Translations under genes and position numbers: made by a program
Shown: piece after piece, positions 55,072-63,860 of the stretch
Position numbering within the stretch: the first letter of the stretch is position 1
Layout: every line of letters begins with the position of its first letter
NCBI GenBank assembly: GCA_964432205.1
Contig: CAYSMK010000021.1
Span: forward strand, 1 to 64,000
Direction of reading: 5' to 3'
DNA from: Geomobilibacter sp964432205
Lineage (GTDB): Bacteria > Desulfobacterota > Desulfuromonadia > Geobacterales > DSM-12255
DNA: 64,000 bases
The notes under the pieces: model-generated
Seen by the model: only the letters and a program-made list of their open reading frames with translations
Told to the model about the DNA's origin: nothing
Database searches by the model: none

Positions 55072-56796
55072 CTAATGGAACTCGCGCTGCGGGCCGCCCA
55101 TCGGTGCCGGCTTGTAGTGCCGCATCAGGAATGCTATGTTTTCTCCCAGTACCTGACGCAGATCGGTGGGCATGACGATGGAGGAGATGGAGCCCAGGGC
55201 CAGACCTTCCTTCGGGTTCATCAGTTCCTTTTCGTACCGCTGGTTCAGGGCAGTTTCCTGGCCCTTCAGCCACTCAGCCGCTTCCTTCTCCGCATCCTGC
55301 TTGGCGGAGGCACCTTCCATACCGCACTTGATCCGCTCCTCGGTTCCCTTCTTGACCAGGTCGGCAGCGGCGGCGCGTATCTTGCGGAGATCGTCCTTGT
55401 AGACGAACTCCTTGCCGGCCGGCCCCATGACCGCCAGGCGGGTGGTGGGAAGCGCCAGCACCAGGTCGGCGCCGGTGGGGTAGTTGTTGTAGGAGGCGTA
55501 GGCGCCGCCGTATGCGTTGCGCAGGATCAGCAGGATCCGCGGCGTGCGGACGTCAACGATGGAATCGAGCATGGAGCGGCCGGCCTGCACGATGCCGCGG
55601 GACTCCTGCTCGCGACCCGGCAGGAAGCCGGTGGTGTCTTCCATGAAGATGATCGGTATGTTGTAGATGTTGCAGAAGCGGACAAAGCGGGCGATCTTCA
55701 CCGCCGAATCGCAGTCGATCTGGCCGGAGGAGACCGCCGAGTTGTTGGCCACGAAGCCGACCACCTGCCCGCCTACACGACCGAAGGCCGTAACCGCTTC
55801 CTTGGCCCGCTCCGGCTGCAGTTCGAAATAGTCGCCATGGTCGCAGATCTGCTGGATGACGATGGAAACGTCGAACGGGGTGTTGAAGCCGGTTGGCGAG
55901 TTGAAGGCCTTCTTCAGCAGGGTGTTGATCTCCCAGGTCTTCCGGTCGAGCGGGTCACTGGTCTCCTGGAAGGGGGCACCGACGCCGCTGTTGTCCGGGA
56001 TGTAGGAGAGGAGCCGCACCGCGGTCCTGAGAGCCCCGACTTCGTCGGCCACGGTCAGGTCGGCCACGCCGGACTTACCGTGCACTTTGGGTCCGCCAAG
56101 CTCTTCCGGGGTGATGTCCTCGCCCAGGACCGACTTGACCACGCCGGGACCGGTGAGGCCGAAGAAGGTGTCGTTGGGCTGGATGACGAAGCTTCCCTGG
56201 CGTGGCAGGTAGGAGCCGCCGCCGGCGTTGAAGCCGAACATGCACATGATGGAGGGAACCACACCGCTGATCTTGCGCAGGGCGGTGAACGCCTCGGCGT
56301 AGCCGTCAAGGCCGCCGACCCCTGCCGGCACGAAGGCGCCTGCCGAGTCGTTCATGCCGATGAGAGGGATACCCTTCTCACCGGCCATGTTGAAGAGCCG
56401 GGCCAGCTTGCTGCCGTTGGTGGCGTCGATGGAACCGGCGCGGACCGTGAAATCATGGCCGTACACCGCCACGTCGCGGCCGCCGATATTGAGAATGGCG
56501 GTCACCAGGGAGGCGCCGTCCAGGTTCTTGCCCCAGTTCTGGTACAGCACGTTGGGGGCCTTGTCGGAAAGCACCTTGAGCCTCTCCCAGACCGTCATCC
56601 GCTTCTTGAAGTGCTGTTTTTCGATCTGATCGATCTTGACCGATTTGATGGGGCGCTGGATGAGGTCGTACCCCTCCTTCATCGCCTCTTCGTAGCCGCC
56701 GGTCACCCGGGAGATCTCGCCCGGAATGGTAAATTCGACTTTCTCAGGTGGGTCAAACGGGTTCTTCAACTGGGGTTTGATCGCATTCTTCGACAT
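55072..56796 (-). CDS. acyl-CoA (propionyl-CoA) carboxylase, carboxyltransferase subunit
   Basis: A 574-residue carboxyltransferase of the PccB/MmdA type. The two crotonase-like halves are visible: VAVYGHDFTVRAGSIDATNGSKLARLFNMA with SAGAFVPAGVGGLDGYAEAF, and VVGFVANNSAVSSGQIDCDSAVKIARFVRFCN with FMEDTTGFLPGREQE and RNAYGGAYASYNNY. It transfers carboxyl from biotin to propionyl-CoA. GGAAGG lies before the ATG. It is the first metabolic gene after the XRE-cupin regulator. It could also serve a decarboxylase-type reaction in reverse. Confidence 0.92.
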   Translation of the reverse strand: MSKNAIKPQLKNPFDPPEKVEFTIPGEISRVTGGYEEAMKEGYDLIQRPIKSVKIDQIEKQHFKKRMTVWERLKVLSDKAPNVLYQNWGKNLDGASLVTAILNIGGRDVAVYGHDFTVRAGSIDATNGSKLARLFNMAGEKGIPLIGMNDSAGAFVPAGVGGLDGYAEAFTALRKISGVVPSIMCMFGFNAGGGSYLPRQGSFVIQPNDTFFGLTGPGVVKSVLGEDITPEELGGPKVHGKSGVADLTVADEVGALRTAVRLLSYIPDNSGVGAPFQETSDPLDRKTWEINTLLKKAFNSPTGFNTPFDVSIVIQQICDHGDYFELQPERAKEAVTAFGRVGGQVVGFVANNSAVSSGQIDCDSAVKIARFVRFCNIYNIPIIFMEDTTGFLPGREQESRGIVQAGRSMLDSIVDVRTPRILLILRNAYGGAYASYNNYPTGADLVLALPTTRLAVMGPAGKEFVYKDDLRKIRAAAADLVKKGTEERIKCGMEGASAKQDAEKEAAEWLKGQETALNQRYEKELMNPKEGLALGSISSIVMPTDLRQVLGENIAFLMRHYKPAPMGGPQREFH

Positions 56797-56883
56797 CTCG
56801 GACTTCCTTCCGGTTCATGGGATTAAGTACCGCAAATAATTTCGGTTCAAGAGCGGACTGCTCTGCAAACCGCGAATCAAAGA

Positions 56884-57447
56884 TTATCTGGTAACGACCG
56901 CCAGCACCTTGACTTCATTGCCATCCTTGGAAAGGAGGCGATGGCGTAACGAAGAGTCGAAGTAGACGCAGTCTTCTTCATAGAGCGTGATCCGTTCGTC
57001 TTCCAGGAGCAGTTCCGCTGTTCCCTTCATGACGAAAAGAAACTCTTCACCGTCGTGGCTGTAGGTGTTTTCTTCCACGGCCTTCTCCGAAACGGTCAGG
57101 AGAAACGGTTCCATTTTCTTGTTCTGCTTGCGGAAGGAGAGGGATTCGTACGAGTAGCCCTGATTGGTGCCGGCCCGCGAGATGACACGCGGTATCATCT
57201 TTCGTTCTTCCTTGCGGACCACCTCGTAACGGTACTCTTCCTCGTCCTCGGTGAAGAAGATGCCGATCTTCACGTCGAAGAATTTGGCGATCTTGGAGAG
57301 GGTGGCGATGGGAGGCGAGACGTTGTTGTTCTCGATCTGTGAGATCAGTGCGGGCGAGAACCCGGTTTCGCGGGCAACCGCTTGAAGGGTAAGCTTTTTG
57401 GCGAGGCGCAGCCTTTTGATCTTTGCCCCGATATTGTAGTCGGTCAT
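56884..57447 (-). CDS. XRE-family regulator with C-terminal cupin domain
   Basis: A 187-residue transcription factor. The helix-turn-helix (about 7-61: IGAKIKRLRLAKKLTLQAVARETGFSPALISQIENNNVSPPIATLSKIAKFF) is followed by a cupin (HDGEEFLFVMKGTAELLLEDERITLYEEDCVYFDSSLRHRL) that could bind a small ligand or metal. It is the first gene of the propionyl-CoA module and probably controls it in response to a pathway metabolite or acyl-CoA. A sigma-70 promoter with a TTGTATAC motif lies upstream and suggests autoregulation. The exact ligand is unknown. Confidence 0.88.
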   Translation of the reverse strand: MTDYNIGAKIKRLRLAKKLTLQAVARETGFSPALISQIENNNVSPPIATLSKIAKFFDVKIGIFFTEDEEEYRYEVVRKEERKMIPRVISRAGTNQGYSYESLSFRKQNKKMEPFLLTVSEKAVEENTYSHDGEEFLFVMKGTAELLLEDERITLYEEDCVYFDSSLRHRLLSKDGNEVKVLAVVTR

Positions 57448-57503
57448 CTGTCAATGCTCCGGTTCTACACAGATTGCAATAAAACTGGTTTTTATTTCGG
57501 CTA

Positions 57504-57548
57504 AAAATACTCAAATAGCAAAAAGCTGTCAATAGTTATTTTGTATAC
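57504..57548 (-). promoter_or_regulatory. promoter of the XRE-cupin regulator with TTGTATAC element
   Basis: On the minus strand TTGACA (57532-57527), a 17-base spacer and TATTTT (57509-57504). TTGTATAC at 57541-57548 sits just upstream of the -35 and matches the core of the atp leader site. The start codon is about 57 bases downstream of the -10. Confidence 0.6.
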
Positions 57549-57771
57549 ACAAGCAGGCTAAAATGGCATGCATAAAGGAAAAAGAGGGGAGCTTGTATGA
57601 CGTTGTCTGCGCGGTGATTGGGCGTGGGGGCGGGGGAATTTTTGATTTGACTGAAATGTGGGCTTGGTGGGAACGGCTCGGGGTGGGGGCGCAGACGGTG
57701 TTTACCTAATCTGTTTTCATGACCGTATGCAAACGTGGGGAGGTTTGCATACGGTCATGATGTAGCGCGGC
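57549..57771. other. intergenic region with a 17-bp perfect inverted repeat
   Basis: No gene is seen. CATGACCGTATGCAAAC (57718-57734) and its exact complement (57743-57759) flank an eight-base loop just after the glcF stop. There is no T run on the minus strand, so it could be an RNA processing hairpin or a protein site. The part nearer the regulator is G-rich and unremarkable. Confidence 0.6.
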
Positions 57772-59082
57772 TCAACGTTGTTTCCGTTTGTCAGCCGGCA
57801 CGGTCAGCCTGCGGGCCAGGAGTTCAAGGGTATGGAGAACCCTGACGCCACTGCCGTGCTGTTTGAGGCCGTCGGAAAGCTGCATCATGCAGCCGGGACA
57901 GCCGGTAACTACGGCCCGGGCGCCGGTATTGACGATGGCGGCGCTCTTCATCCGGTTGATGGCCAAAGAGCTCTCGTAGTGATAGACATTGAAGGTTCCG
58001 CCGAGGCCGCAGCATTTGTCGGCCCCCTCCATCTCGGCAAGGTCGATCCCGGGTGTAGCTCTTAGCAGCTCCCGGGGCTGTCTGGTGATGGCCCGGGTCC
58101 GCAGGTGGCACGGGTCATGGTAGGTGATGCGCACCTCACCGCCGGCTCCGGTTTCCTCGGGGTTCAATCCCAGCTGTTGGAGCAACTGGGCCGCGTCGAC
58201 GGTCTTTGCGGCAATTGCCTTGAGTCGGGCCGCCAGTTCCGGGTGCCTCTTCCCCACCAGATTGGGGTAGAACTTGTGCAGTGCCCCTCCGCAGGTGGCA
58301 CAGGCAGTCATTATGTAGTCGGCGTCAAAACGCTCCAGTTCGGCCAGGTTTCTTTCCGCCAGTTCCCGCACCGTGTCCAGGTCTCCGCCGGACATCCCCG
58401 GCAGGCCGCAGCACTGCTGGTTCTTGGGAATGATGACGGTACACCCGAGATGCCGGAACAATGCCAGTGCTGCCTCTCCCACCTGCGGATAGCAGAAATT
58501 GGTCATGCACCCCACAAAATAGACGATGCGCGGCTTGCCAGGTTCACCGGGGATCAGTTCGGGGTGCCGCTCCAGAAAAGGTTTTTTGGCAATGGGAGGA
58601 ATGTGACGCTTGCCGCCGACAAAGGGGAGTGGGAACCGGAGTCGTAAGCCCGAGGTCTCCGGCACCTTGCGGAAGAACAGGGGGCCGAGAATCCGGGCGG
58701 CTGCGGCGCCGAACTTCATCAACGACCGGTTGCGGATCACCCGCCCCACGGCCGAGTGGAAGGTGGTGAGGCCCCGTTGCCGGGCCAGCGCCTCCCGGGC
58801 AACCATGACGATCTCGTCGGTCGGCACTTCGTTGGGACACTTTTCCACGCAGCTGCCGCAGAGCAGGCACTTGGACATGGCGCTATAGGTGGCGTCATCC
58901 AGCGTTATGTCCCCCTTCAGCAGGTGCTGGGCCAGCGCCACCTTGCCCCGTGCCACGGCCGGCTCACGCTGAAAGGCGGTGAATGCCGGGCAGTGCGCCC
59001 GGCAGGCGCCACACTTGACGCATTTCTTCAGTTCCTGTTCGACTCGTTTGAGTGCCTCAACTTGTTGATTCTTCTTTTCCAA
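57772..59082 (-). CDS. glcF: GlcF-like iron-sulfur subunit of glycolate/lactate oxidase
   Basis: A 436-residue electron-transfer subunit. Two 4Fe-4S motifs lie at the N-terminus (CVKCGACRAHCP and CLLCGSCVEKCP). Two cysteine-rich CCG-type domains follow (FVGCMTNFCYP...QQCCGLPG and HDPCHLRT...KCCGLGG). It passes electrons from the GlcD flavoprotein to the quinone pool. A TTG start at 59082 is used; AAGG lies upstream. It follows glcD by 137 bases, and that gap is filled by a hairpin repeat. It may serve D-lactate rather than glycolate, given the racemase gene nearby. Confidence 0.9.
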   Translation of the reverse strand: MEKKNQQVEALKRVEQELKKCVKCGACRAHCPAFTAFQREPAVARGKVALAQHLLKGDITLDDATYSAMSKCLLCGSCVEKCPNEVPTDEIVMVAREALARQRGLTTFHSAVGRVIRNRSLMKFGAAAARILGPLFFRKVPETSGLRLRFPLPFVGGKRHIPPIAKKPFLERHPELIPGEPGKPRIVYFVGCMTNFCYPQVGEAALALFRHLGCTVIIPKNQQCCGLPGMSGGDLDTVRELAERNLAELERFDADYIMTACATCGGALHKFYPNLVGKRHPELAARLKAIAAKTVDAAQLLQQLGLNPEETGAGGEVRITYHDPCHLRTRAITRQPRELLRATPGIDLAEMEGADKCCGLGGTFNVYHYESSLAINRMKSAAIVNTGARAVVTGCPGCMMQLSDGLKQHGSGVRVLHTLELLARRLTVPADKRKQR

Positions 59083-59097
59083 TTATCGACCTTTTTG

Positions 59098-59218
59098 AGG
59101 GGCGTCGATTTTTCGCAAGGTCAAGGCGCCCGAGGGATGACGCGGAGGCGTAGCAGCGCTACGCCGCACAAGGAATCCCGAAGGGCAACGCCGAGATTGC
59201 GGAAAAGCGGCGTCCCCG
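59098..59218. repeat. Geobacter-type intergenic palindromic repeat, copy 1
   Basis: The outer arms GGGGCGTCGATTTTTCGCAA and TTGCGGAAAAGCGGCGTCCCC pair imperfectly, and the centre GGCGTAGC-AGC-GCTACGCC (59147-59165) is an exact palindrome. A second copy with the same GGCGTAG/CTACGCC core lies at 62023-62171. It fills the glcD-glcF gap. Confidence 0.7.
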
Positions 59219-59219
59219 T

Positions 59220-60599
59220 CTACGCCGGGAACATCTTGCCCGGGTTGAGAATGTTATTCGGGTCCAGCGCCGCCTTGATCGCCTGCATCGCCGCCACCTG
59301 GGCCGGTTTCAGTTCCAGGTGGATGTAGGGCTGCTTGGCCAGGCCCACCCCGTGTTCGCCCGACATGGTGCCGTTCAGGTCAAGGGCGGCCCGGAATATT
59401 TCGGCAATGGCTTCATGGGCCTTTGCCTCCAGTCCGGGCACGGCTTTGTCGATCATGACGTTGACATGGATGTTGCCGTCACCGGCATGGCCGAAATTGA
59501 CGATCGGGATGTCGTATTTCTGCTGAATCCTGTCGATCTGCCGGATTACCTCCGGCACCCTGGAGCGCGGCACGACAATGTCCTCGTTGAACTTGTCCGG
59601 GTTCACATCCCGTAAGGAAGGGGACACCAGGCGGCGCACCTTCCAGAGGGCCTCGGACTCGGCGGCATCCTTGGCGATCTTGCACTCCACCAACCCGAGC
59701 GGCTTGATCAACTCCTGGATACGGCTCGCCTGTTTTTCGATCAGGTCCCGGTCGCCATCCACCTCGATGAGCAGCACTGCCCGGCCGCTGGCGGGAATGC
59801 CGAGGTTGAATCGTTTCTCGACGCACTGGAGGGTGGCGTAGTCCATGAATTCCAGCGTGGTCGGGATGATCTTGTTGCCGATGATGGTGGACACCGCCTT
59901 GGCTGCACCGTCGATGGAGTCGAAGATGGTGAGCATGGTCTTCTTTGCTTCCGGTAACGGCAGCAGCTTGAAGATGATCTTGGTGATTACCCCGAGGGTT
60001 CCTTCCGATCCGCAGAGCAGGCGGGTCAGGTCGTATCCCACCACCCCTTTGTAGGTCTCGCCGCCGGTGCGGATGATCTCGCCCGTCGGCAGCACCACCT
60101 CCAGCCCCATGACGAAGTCGCGGGTGACACCGTATTTGACGCAGCGGGGACCGCCGGCATTCTCGGCCACGTTGCCGCCCAGGGTGGAGAACTTGAGGGA
60201 TGCCGGGTCGGGCGGATAAAAGAGTCCGAGCTTTTCAACCTCGATCTGGAACTGCTCGGTGACCACGCCCGGCTCCACCTCGGCGATGAGGTTTTCCGTA
60301 TCAATGCGCAGGATGCGGTTCAGCCGTGTCACCACCAGGACGATACCCCCCCCCTTGGGGAGCGCCCCACCGGTGAAGCCGCTGCCGGCACCGCGGGGGA
60401 ATACCGGGAATTTTTCGGTATTGGCCAGCTTGAGTATCCGGGCGACCTCTTCCGGGTTCCCGGGATGAACGACGGCATCGGGGAGGAATTCCATCTGGGT
60501 GGCGTCGTAACCGTAACAGATCAGGTCCTGTCGATCGGTGACGACGTTGTCGGCGCCGACGATGCTTCTCAGTTGATCAAGGATGCGTTTGTCAAGCAT
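59220..60599 (-). CDS. glcD: GlcD-like FAD-linked glycolate/lactate oxidase
   Basis: A 459-residue FAD enzyme of the GlcD/D-lactate dehydrogenase group. The FAD-binding PCMH part has PVFPRGAGSGFTGGALPKGGGIVLV, VEPGVVTEQFQ and TLGGNVAENAGGPRCVKYGVTRDFV; the C-terminal part has VNFGHAGDGNIHVNV and SGEHGVGLAKQPYI with substrate-side histidines. The start at 60599 (LDKRILDQLRSIVG) is typical; an ATG five codons upstream is possible. The oxidised product would be glyoxylate or pyruvate. It sits between larA and glcF. Confidence 0.92.
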   Translation of the reverse strand: MLDKRILDQLRSIVGADNVVTDRQDLICYGYDATQMEFLPDAVVHPGNPEEVARILKLANTEKFPVFPRGAGSGFTGGALPKGGGIVLVVTRLNRILRIDTENLIAEVEPGVVTEQFQIEVEKLGLFYPPDPASLKFSTLGGNVAENAGGPRCVKYGVTRDFVMGLEVVLPTGEIIRTGGETYKGVVGYDLTRLLCGSEGTLGVITKIIFKLLPLPEAKKTMLTIFDSIDGAAKAVSTIIGNKIIPTTLEFMDYATLQCVEKRFNLGIPASGRAVLLIEVDGDRDLIEKQASRIQELIKPLGLVECKIAKDAAESEALWKVRRLVSPSLRDVNPDKFNEDIVVPRSRVPEVIRQIDRIQQKYDIPIVNFGHAGDGNIHVNVMIDKAVPGLEAKAHEAIAEIFRAALDLNGTMSGEHGVGLAKQPYIHLELKPAQVAAMQAIKAALDPNNILNPGKMFPA

Positions 60600-60624
60600 G
60601 GGTCTCTTTCGCATTATTGAAATT

Positions 60625-60671
60625 GTAGGGGCAGGGTTCCCCTGCCCCGGGCGCGGCAACCACGCCCCTAC
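60625..60671. repeat. GC-rich hairpin at the end of larA
   Basis: Outer GTAGGGGC/GCCCCTAC and inner GGGGCAGGG/CCCTGCCCC pairs form a double stem just after larA; the outer stem overlaps the larA stop codon. It may limit read-through into glcD or protect the mRNA. Confidence 0.65.
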
Positions 60672-61927
60672 ATAACCACCGGCAGAACCGTACCCCCCTC
60701 GGGGATGACGTAGGCAGTGTAATCGTGCGGCAGCCTCTGTTCCGCAAGGGCCAATGCATCATCCAGGCTTGACGCCGGGGTCATCTGCATGGTCCGCACC
60801 TCTTCCGGGGGGAGGTCGGATACCAGGATCACCTGAAAGCGCTGGGCCTTCTGCAGGGTGGCGTAGGCTGTCTGACCGTTGATTTCATAATGATGTCGGA
60901 GATGGGCCTCAAACTCGGACAGCTCCCGGAAGCGGAACCAGTTGAAGAAGGTGGCGTTGCCGTAGCCGTCCCGGCACTGGGCGAGCAGTATCATGACGCC
61001 GCCCTCTTTCAGGGCCTGGCAGCCGTATTCCATCGATTTGTGGGCCTGGATCAGGTTTATGTCCTTGGGGAAGCCGCCACAGGAAACCACCACCAGGTCG
61101 GACCGCTCCGCCATGGGGTAACTGAAATGTTCGGCATAGGTGCGGCTCCCCGCGGCAAACGATTCCTGCCAGTCACCGGCAAAGGCGGCGATAATCCTTT
61201 TGTCCGGGGCAAGAACGGTATTCAGGATGAAGGCGGGTTTGACCATGGCGCATGCCTCCATCATCGCCTGGTGAACCGGGTTCCCCTCAAGGTTGCCGGT
61301 CGTGGCCAGCGGGTTCTTCCCGGTTCCCTCACCGTGGTTGAGCACGGCAAAATGGCTGGCCATGCAGCTCTTGCGACTGGCAACACCGGGAAGGATGCTC
61401 TTGCGGCTGCCACCGAAGCCGGCGAAGTAGTGAAACCCGATGGTGCCGGTGAGGATTACTACCTCTGCCTCTGCCACCCTCCGGTTGATCTCCACCGGAA
61501 TACCGTTCGACGTGACCCCGATCTGAACCAGTCGGCCCGGATCATCGCAGTCGTGGTCAATGACGCGAATCCGGCCGAAAAGGGGGCCGAGAATCTTGTG
61601 GTGTTCGTGCTCGGTCTGCTGACGGTGGATGCCAAGGGCAATGATGATCGTGATGGCGGCATCGGCAATCCCTGCCTGATTGAGCCGGGCAACCAGCCGC
61701 GGCAGGTAGATCTCGCTGCCGGTATAGCGGGTGATGTCGGACGTGACGATGACCACCCGCTGACCGGAATGCAGTGAGGCAAAGAACGGTGCATTAGCGT
61801 CGAGTGCCTGGTCAATGAGGGTTTCGGGTGATTCGGCCGGCAGCGTGGGGCGCGCCTGGATGATGCCCCGTAGATGCCGTTCGGGTGACTGCAGGGAGAA
61901 TGCGGTGTCGCCGTACTTCAGGTCCAT
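60668..61927 (-). CDS. larA: LarA-type nickel-dependent lactate racemase family protein
   Basis: A 419-residue LarA-family protein. The catalytic residues known in Lactobacillus LarA are in place: H101 in ALGIHRQQT, H166 and K176 in GFHYFAGFGGSRKSILPG (K176 would carry the nickel-pincer nucleotide) and H192. The family includes racemases acting on other hydroxy acids, so lactate is the most likely but not proven substrate. No larB, larC or larE maturation genes are in the window. With glcD and glcF downstream, it would let both lactate isomers enter one dehydrogenase. Confidence 0.88.
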   Translation of the reverse strand: MDLKYGDTAFSLQSPERHLRGIIQARPTLPAESPETLIDQALDANAPFFASLHSGQRVVIVTSDITRYTGSEIYLPRLVARLNQAGIADAAITIIIALGIHRQQTEHEHHKILGPLFGRIRVIDHDCDDPGRLVQIGVTSNGIPVEINRRVAEAEVVILTGTIGFHYFAGFGGSRKSILPGVASRKSCMASHFAVLNHGEGTGKNPLATTGNLEGNPVHQAMMEACAMVKPAFILNTVLAPDKRIIAAFAGDWQESFAAGSRTYAEHFSYPMAERSDLVVVSCGGFPKDINLIQAHKSMEYGCQALKEGGVMILLAQCRDGYGNATFFNWFRFRELSEFEAHLRHHYEINGQTAYATLQKAQRFQVILVSDLPPEEVRTMQMTPASSLDDALALAEQRLPHDYTAYVIPEGGTVLPVVM

Positions 61928-61973
61928 AGCGTCCTCATCATACCGGTCCTGTTGGAAAAGGGCAAGACCTACG

Positions 61974-61997
61974 AAAAAGGGGGGCGTCGCCCCCCTT
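61974..61997 (-). terminator. terminator of the rubredoxin-fprA-dfx operon
   Basis: AAGGGGGGC and GCCCCCCTT pair around GTC; on the minus strand five T residues follow. Confidence 0.8.
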
Positions 61998-62022
61998 CTG
62001 ATTTACATGAATCCAGCATTAC

Positions 62023-62171
62023 AACAGGTTGCTCAAAAATGGTCAGATCGTCGCACCCGCAGAAAGCTTCGAGGGAGGCGTAGTACCCAAACAGCGGGCA
62101 TAAACAGCGCTACGCCGCACTGAGGAGCTTGCGAGGACGGCGGCGAAATGGCCGTTTTTCTGCAACTGGTT
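62023..62171. repeat. Geobacter-type intergenic palindromic repeat, copy 2
   Basis: The outer arms AACAGGTTGCTCAAAAATGG and CCGTTTTTCTGCAACTGGTT pair well. The GGCGTAG (62077) and CTACGCC (62110) core is the same as in copy 1 but is split by a 26-base insert. It lies between dfx and its terminator. Confidence 0.7.
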
Positions 62172-62550
62172 ATCCCTGAGCAGACCATTGGCCGTGGAGG
62201 TTGCAATACTCGCGCACCGTCACCTGGCCGGCCGAGATGGTGAATGTGGCTTCCGGGGCCTGCCCCGGTTTCAGCATTTCCCGGTAGACCTTACCGTCGG
62301 CAACCAGCTCGATCCACTGGATGTAGTGGCTCTCCTCCATCGGATGGGGAACGCTCCCCACCTTGACCGTGACGGTGCCGGTCCCCTTTTCGATAACCGG
62401 TACATGCTTTTCTTTGGATGCGTCGACAGTGTTTTCCTTCAGCAGCTGCATCGGCTCACCGCAGCAGACCAGTTCGCCATCCCCGGCGAGGAATATCTCG
62501 ACAATGTTTCCGCAGAGAGCACATTTGTATACTTCCAATTTTTTAGCCAT
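62170..62550 (-). CDS. dfx: desulfoferrodoxin (superoxide reductase)
   Basis: A 126-residue two-iron superoxide reductase. The N-terminal desulforedoxin-like centre is formed by C10, C13, C29 and C30. The active-site centre uses H49, H69, H75, C116 and H119 (EKHVPVIE, HPMEESHYI, YCNLHG). It reduces superoxide to hydrogen peroxide in the cytoplasm without making oxygen. AGGAGG precedes the ATG. It is the third gene of a group with FprA and rubredoxin, which can supply and pass electrons. Confidence 0.95.
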   Translation of the reverse strand: MAKKLEVYKCALCGNIVEIFLAGDGELVCCGEPMQLLKENTVDASKEKHVPVIEKGTGTVTVKVGSVPHPMEESHYIQWIELVADGKVYREMLKPGQAPEATFTISAGQVTVREYCNLHGQWSAQG

Positions 62551-62593
62551 ACTGAAATCCTCCTGTCCTTGTCACGTTTGATGCATATCCTGA

Positions 62594-63811
62594 TCAGATG
62601 GTTTCGTGGTACGCCTTGACCCGTTGGGCAAAATTCTGGCCGAACTCGAAGCAGGCCTGTTCATCCGCGATGGACGGCCGGTAGAGGAGCTGTATGCCGG
62701 GTTCCACCGTTTCCAGCCCCATCTTCTTCGCTTCCTCGATCGCCTCCTTGACCGCTCCTCCGCCCCAGCCGTAGCTGCCAAAGGCGCTGACAATGCGGTT
62801 CTTCGGACGTAAGCCGCGGAGGTGCGTGAGGAATTCCGCCACGGACGGATAGAGTATGTTGTTCAGGGTCGGGGAGCCGATCAGGGTGCCGCGGGATTTC
62901 CAGAACTCCTTGATGGCCACGCTCATGGGGGTTGCCCGCAGCTTGACGACCTTCACGTCGAGCCCTTCTGCCTTGATCCCCTCCGCAATCGGTACGGACA
63001 TCTTTTCGGTGCTCTGCCACATGGTGTCGTAGGCAATGGCCACGCTCAGGCTTGCCCTGCCGTTGGCCATCTCAAGGTAGTGCCCAAGTACCTGCTGGGG
63101 ATTTTTACGCCAGATGACCCCGTGATCCGGGGCGATCATGCCGATCTCCAGCCCGAGCTTCTGGATCTCCGCGATCTTGGACTTGATCAGGGCGCCAAAG
63201 GGCATCAGGATGTTGGCATAGTAGTCAATCACCGCATCGTCCAGTTCCGGTTGCGATGCCGAAGCGATGTACTCGTCCTCGAAACGGGAGGACGAGGCGA
63301 TGTGCTGGCCAAAGGCGTCCTGGGAGAAGAGGATCTTGTCTTCCTCGGCGTAGGTCATCATGGAGTCGGGCCAGTGCAGCATGGCCGATTCGATGAACCG
63401 GAGGGTGCGCCTGCCGATCTTCAGCGTGTCACCGGTCTTGACCACCTTCATGTTCCAGTTGGTATTGTTGTAGTAGAACCGCTCCAGCCCTTTGCGGCCC
63501 TTTTCGGTCAGGTAGATGGTCGCCTGGGGGGCGAGCTCCATTATCCGATCGAGACTGGTGGCGTGGTCGTTCTCGATATGGTTGATGATCACATGCTTGA
63601 TCCTGGACGGCTCCACGACGCTCTGGATGTTCTTCAACGTGATGTCGGCAAAGTCGTACTTGACCGTATCGATGAGCGTGACTTCGTCATCCATGATCAG
63701 ATAGTTGTTGTAGCTGGTGCCGCGTGGGGTCTCGTAGCCGTGAAAATCACGGACTGCCCAGTCAACGGCACCAACCCAGTAGATGTCGTTGGCAAGTTCA
63801 ACAGGTTTCAT
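62594..63811 (-). CDS. fprA: FprA-family flavodiiron protein
   Basis: A 405-residue A-type flavoprotein that reduces oxygen to water, or NO, in anaerobes. The beta-lactamase-like domain has the diiron ligands in NHIENDHATS, then MLHWPDSMMTY, FSQDAFGQH and APDHGVIW; the C-terminal flavodoxin domain has VAIAYDTMWQSTEKM (FMN loop) and GSPTLNNI and SYGWGGGAV. The start at 63811 follows AGGAGG. Rubredoxin, encoded immediately upstream, is the usual electron donor for this enzyme. A bona fide oxygen or NO choice cannot be made from sequence. Confidence 0.94.
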   Translation of the reverse strand: MKPVELANDIYWVGAVDWAVRDFHGYETPRGTSYNNYLIMDDEVTLIDTVKYDFADITLKNIQSVVEPSRIKHVIINHIENDHATSLDRIMELAPQATIYLTEKGRKGLERFYYNNTNWNMKVVKTGDTLKIGRRTLRFIESAMLHWPDSMMTYAEEDKILFSQDAFGQHIASSSRFEDEYIASASQPELDDAVIDYYANILMPFGALIKSKIAEIQKLGLEIGMIAPDHGVIWRKNPQQVLGHYLEMANGRASLSVAIAYDTMWQSTEKMSVPIAEGIKAEGLDVKVVKLRATPMSVAIKEFWKSRGTLIGSPTLNNILYPSVAEFLTHLRGLRPKNRIVSAFGSYGWGGGAVKEAIEEAKKMGLETVEPGIQLLYRPSIADEQACFEFGQNFAQRVKAYHETI

Positions 63812-63860
63812 CAAATTCCTCCTGCGCTGAGGCCCGTCGGAACGGGACAGCACTGTTAAA

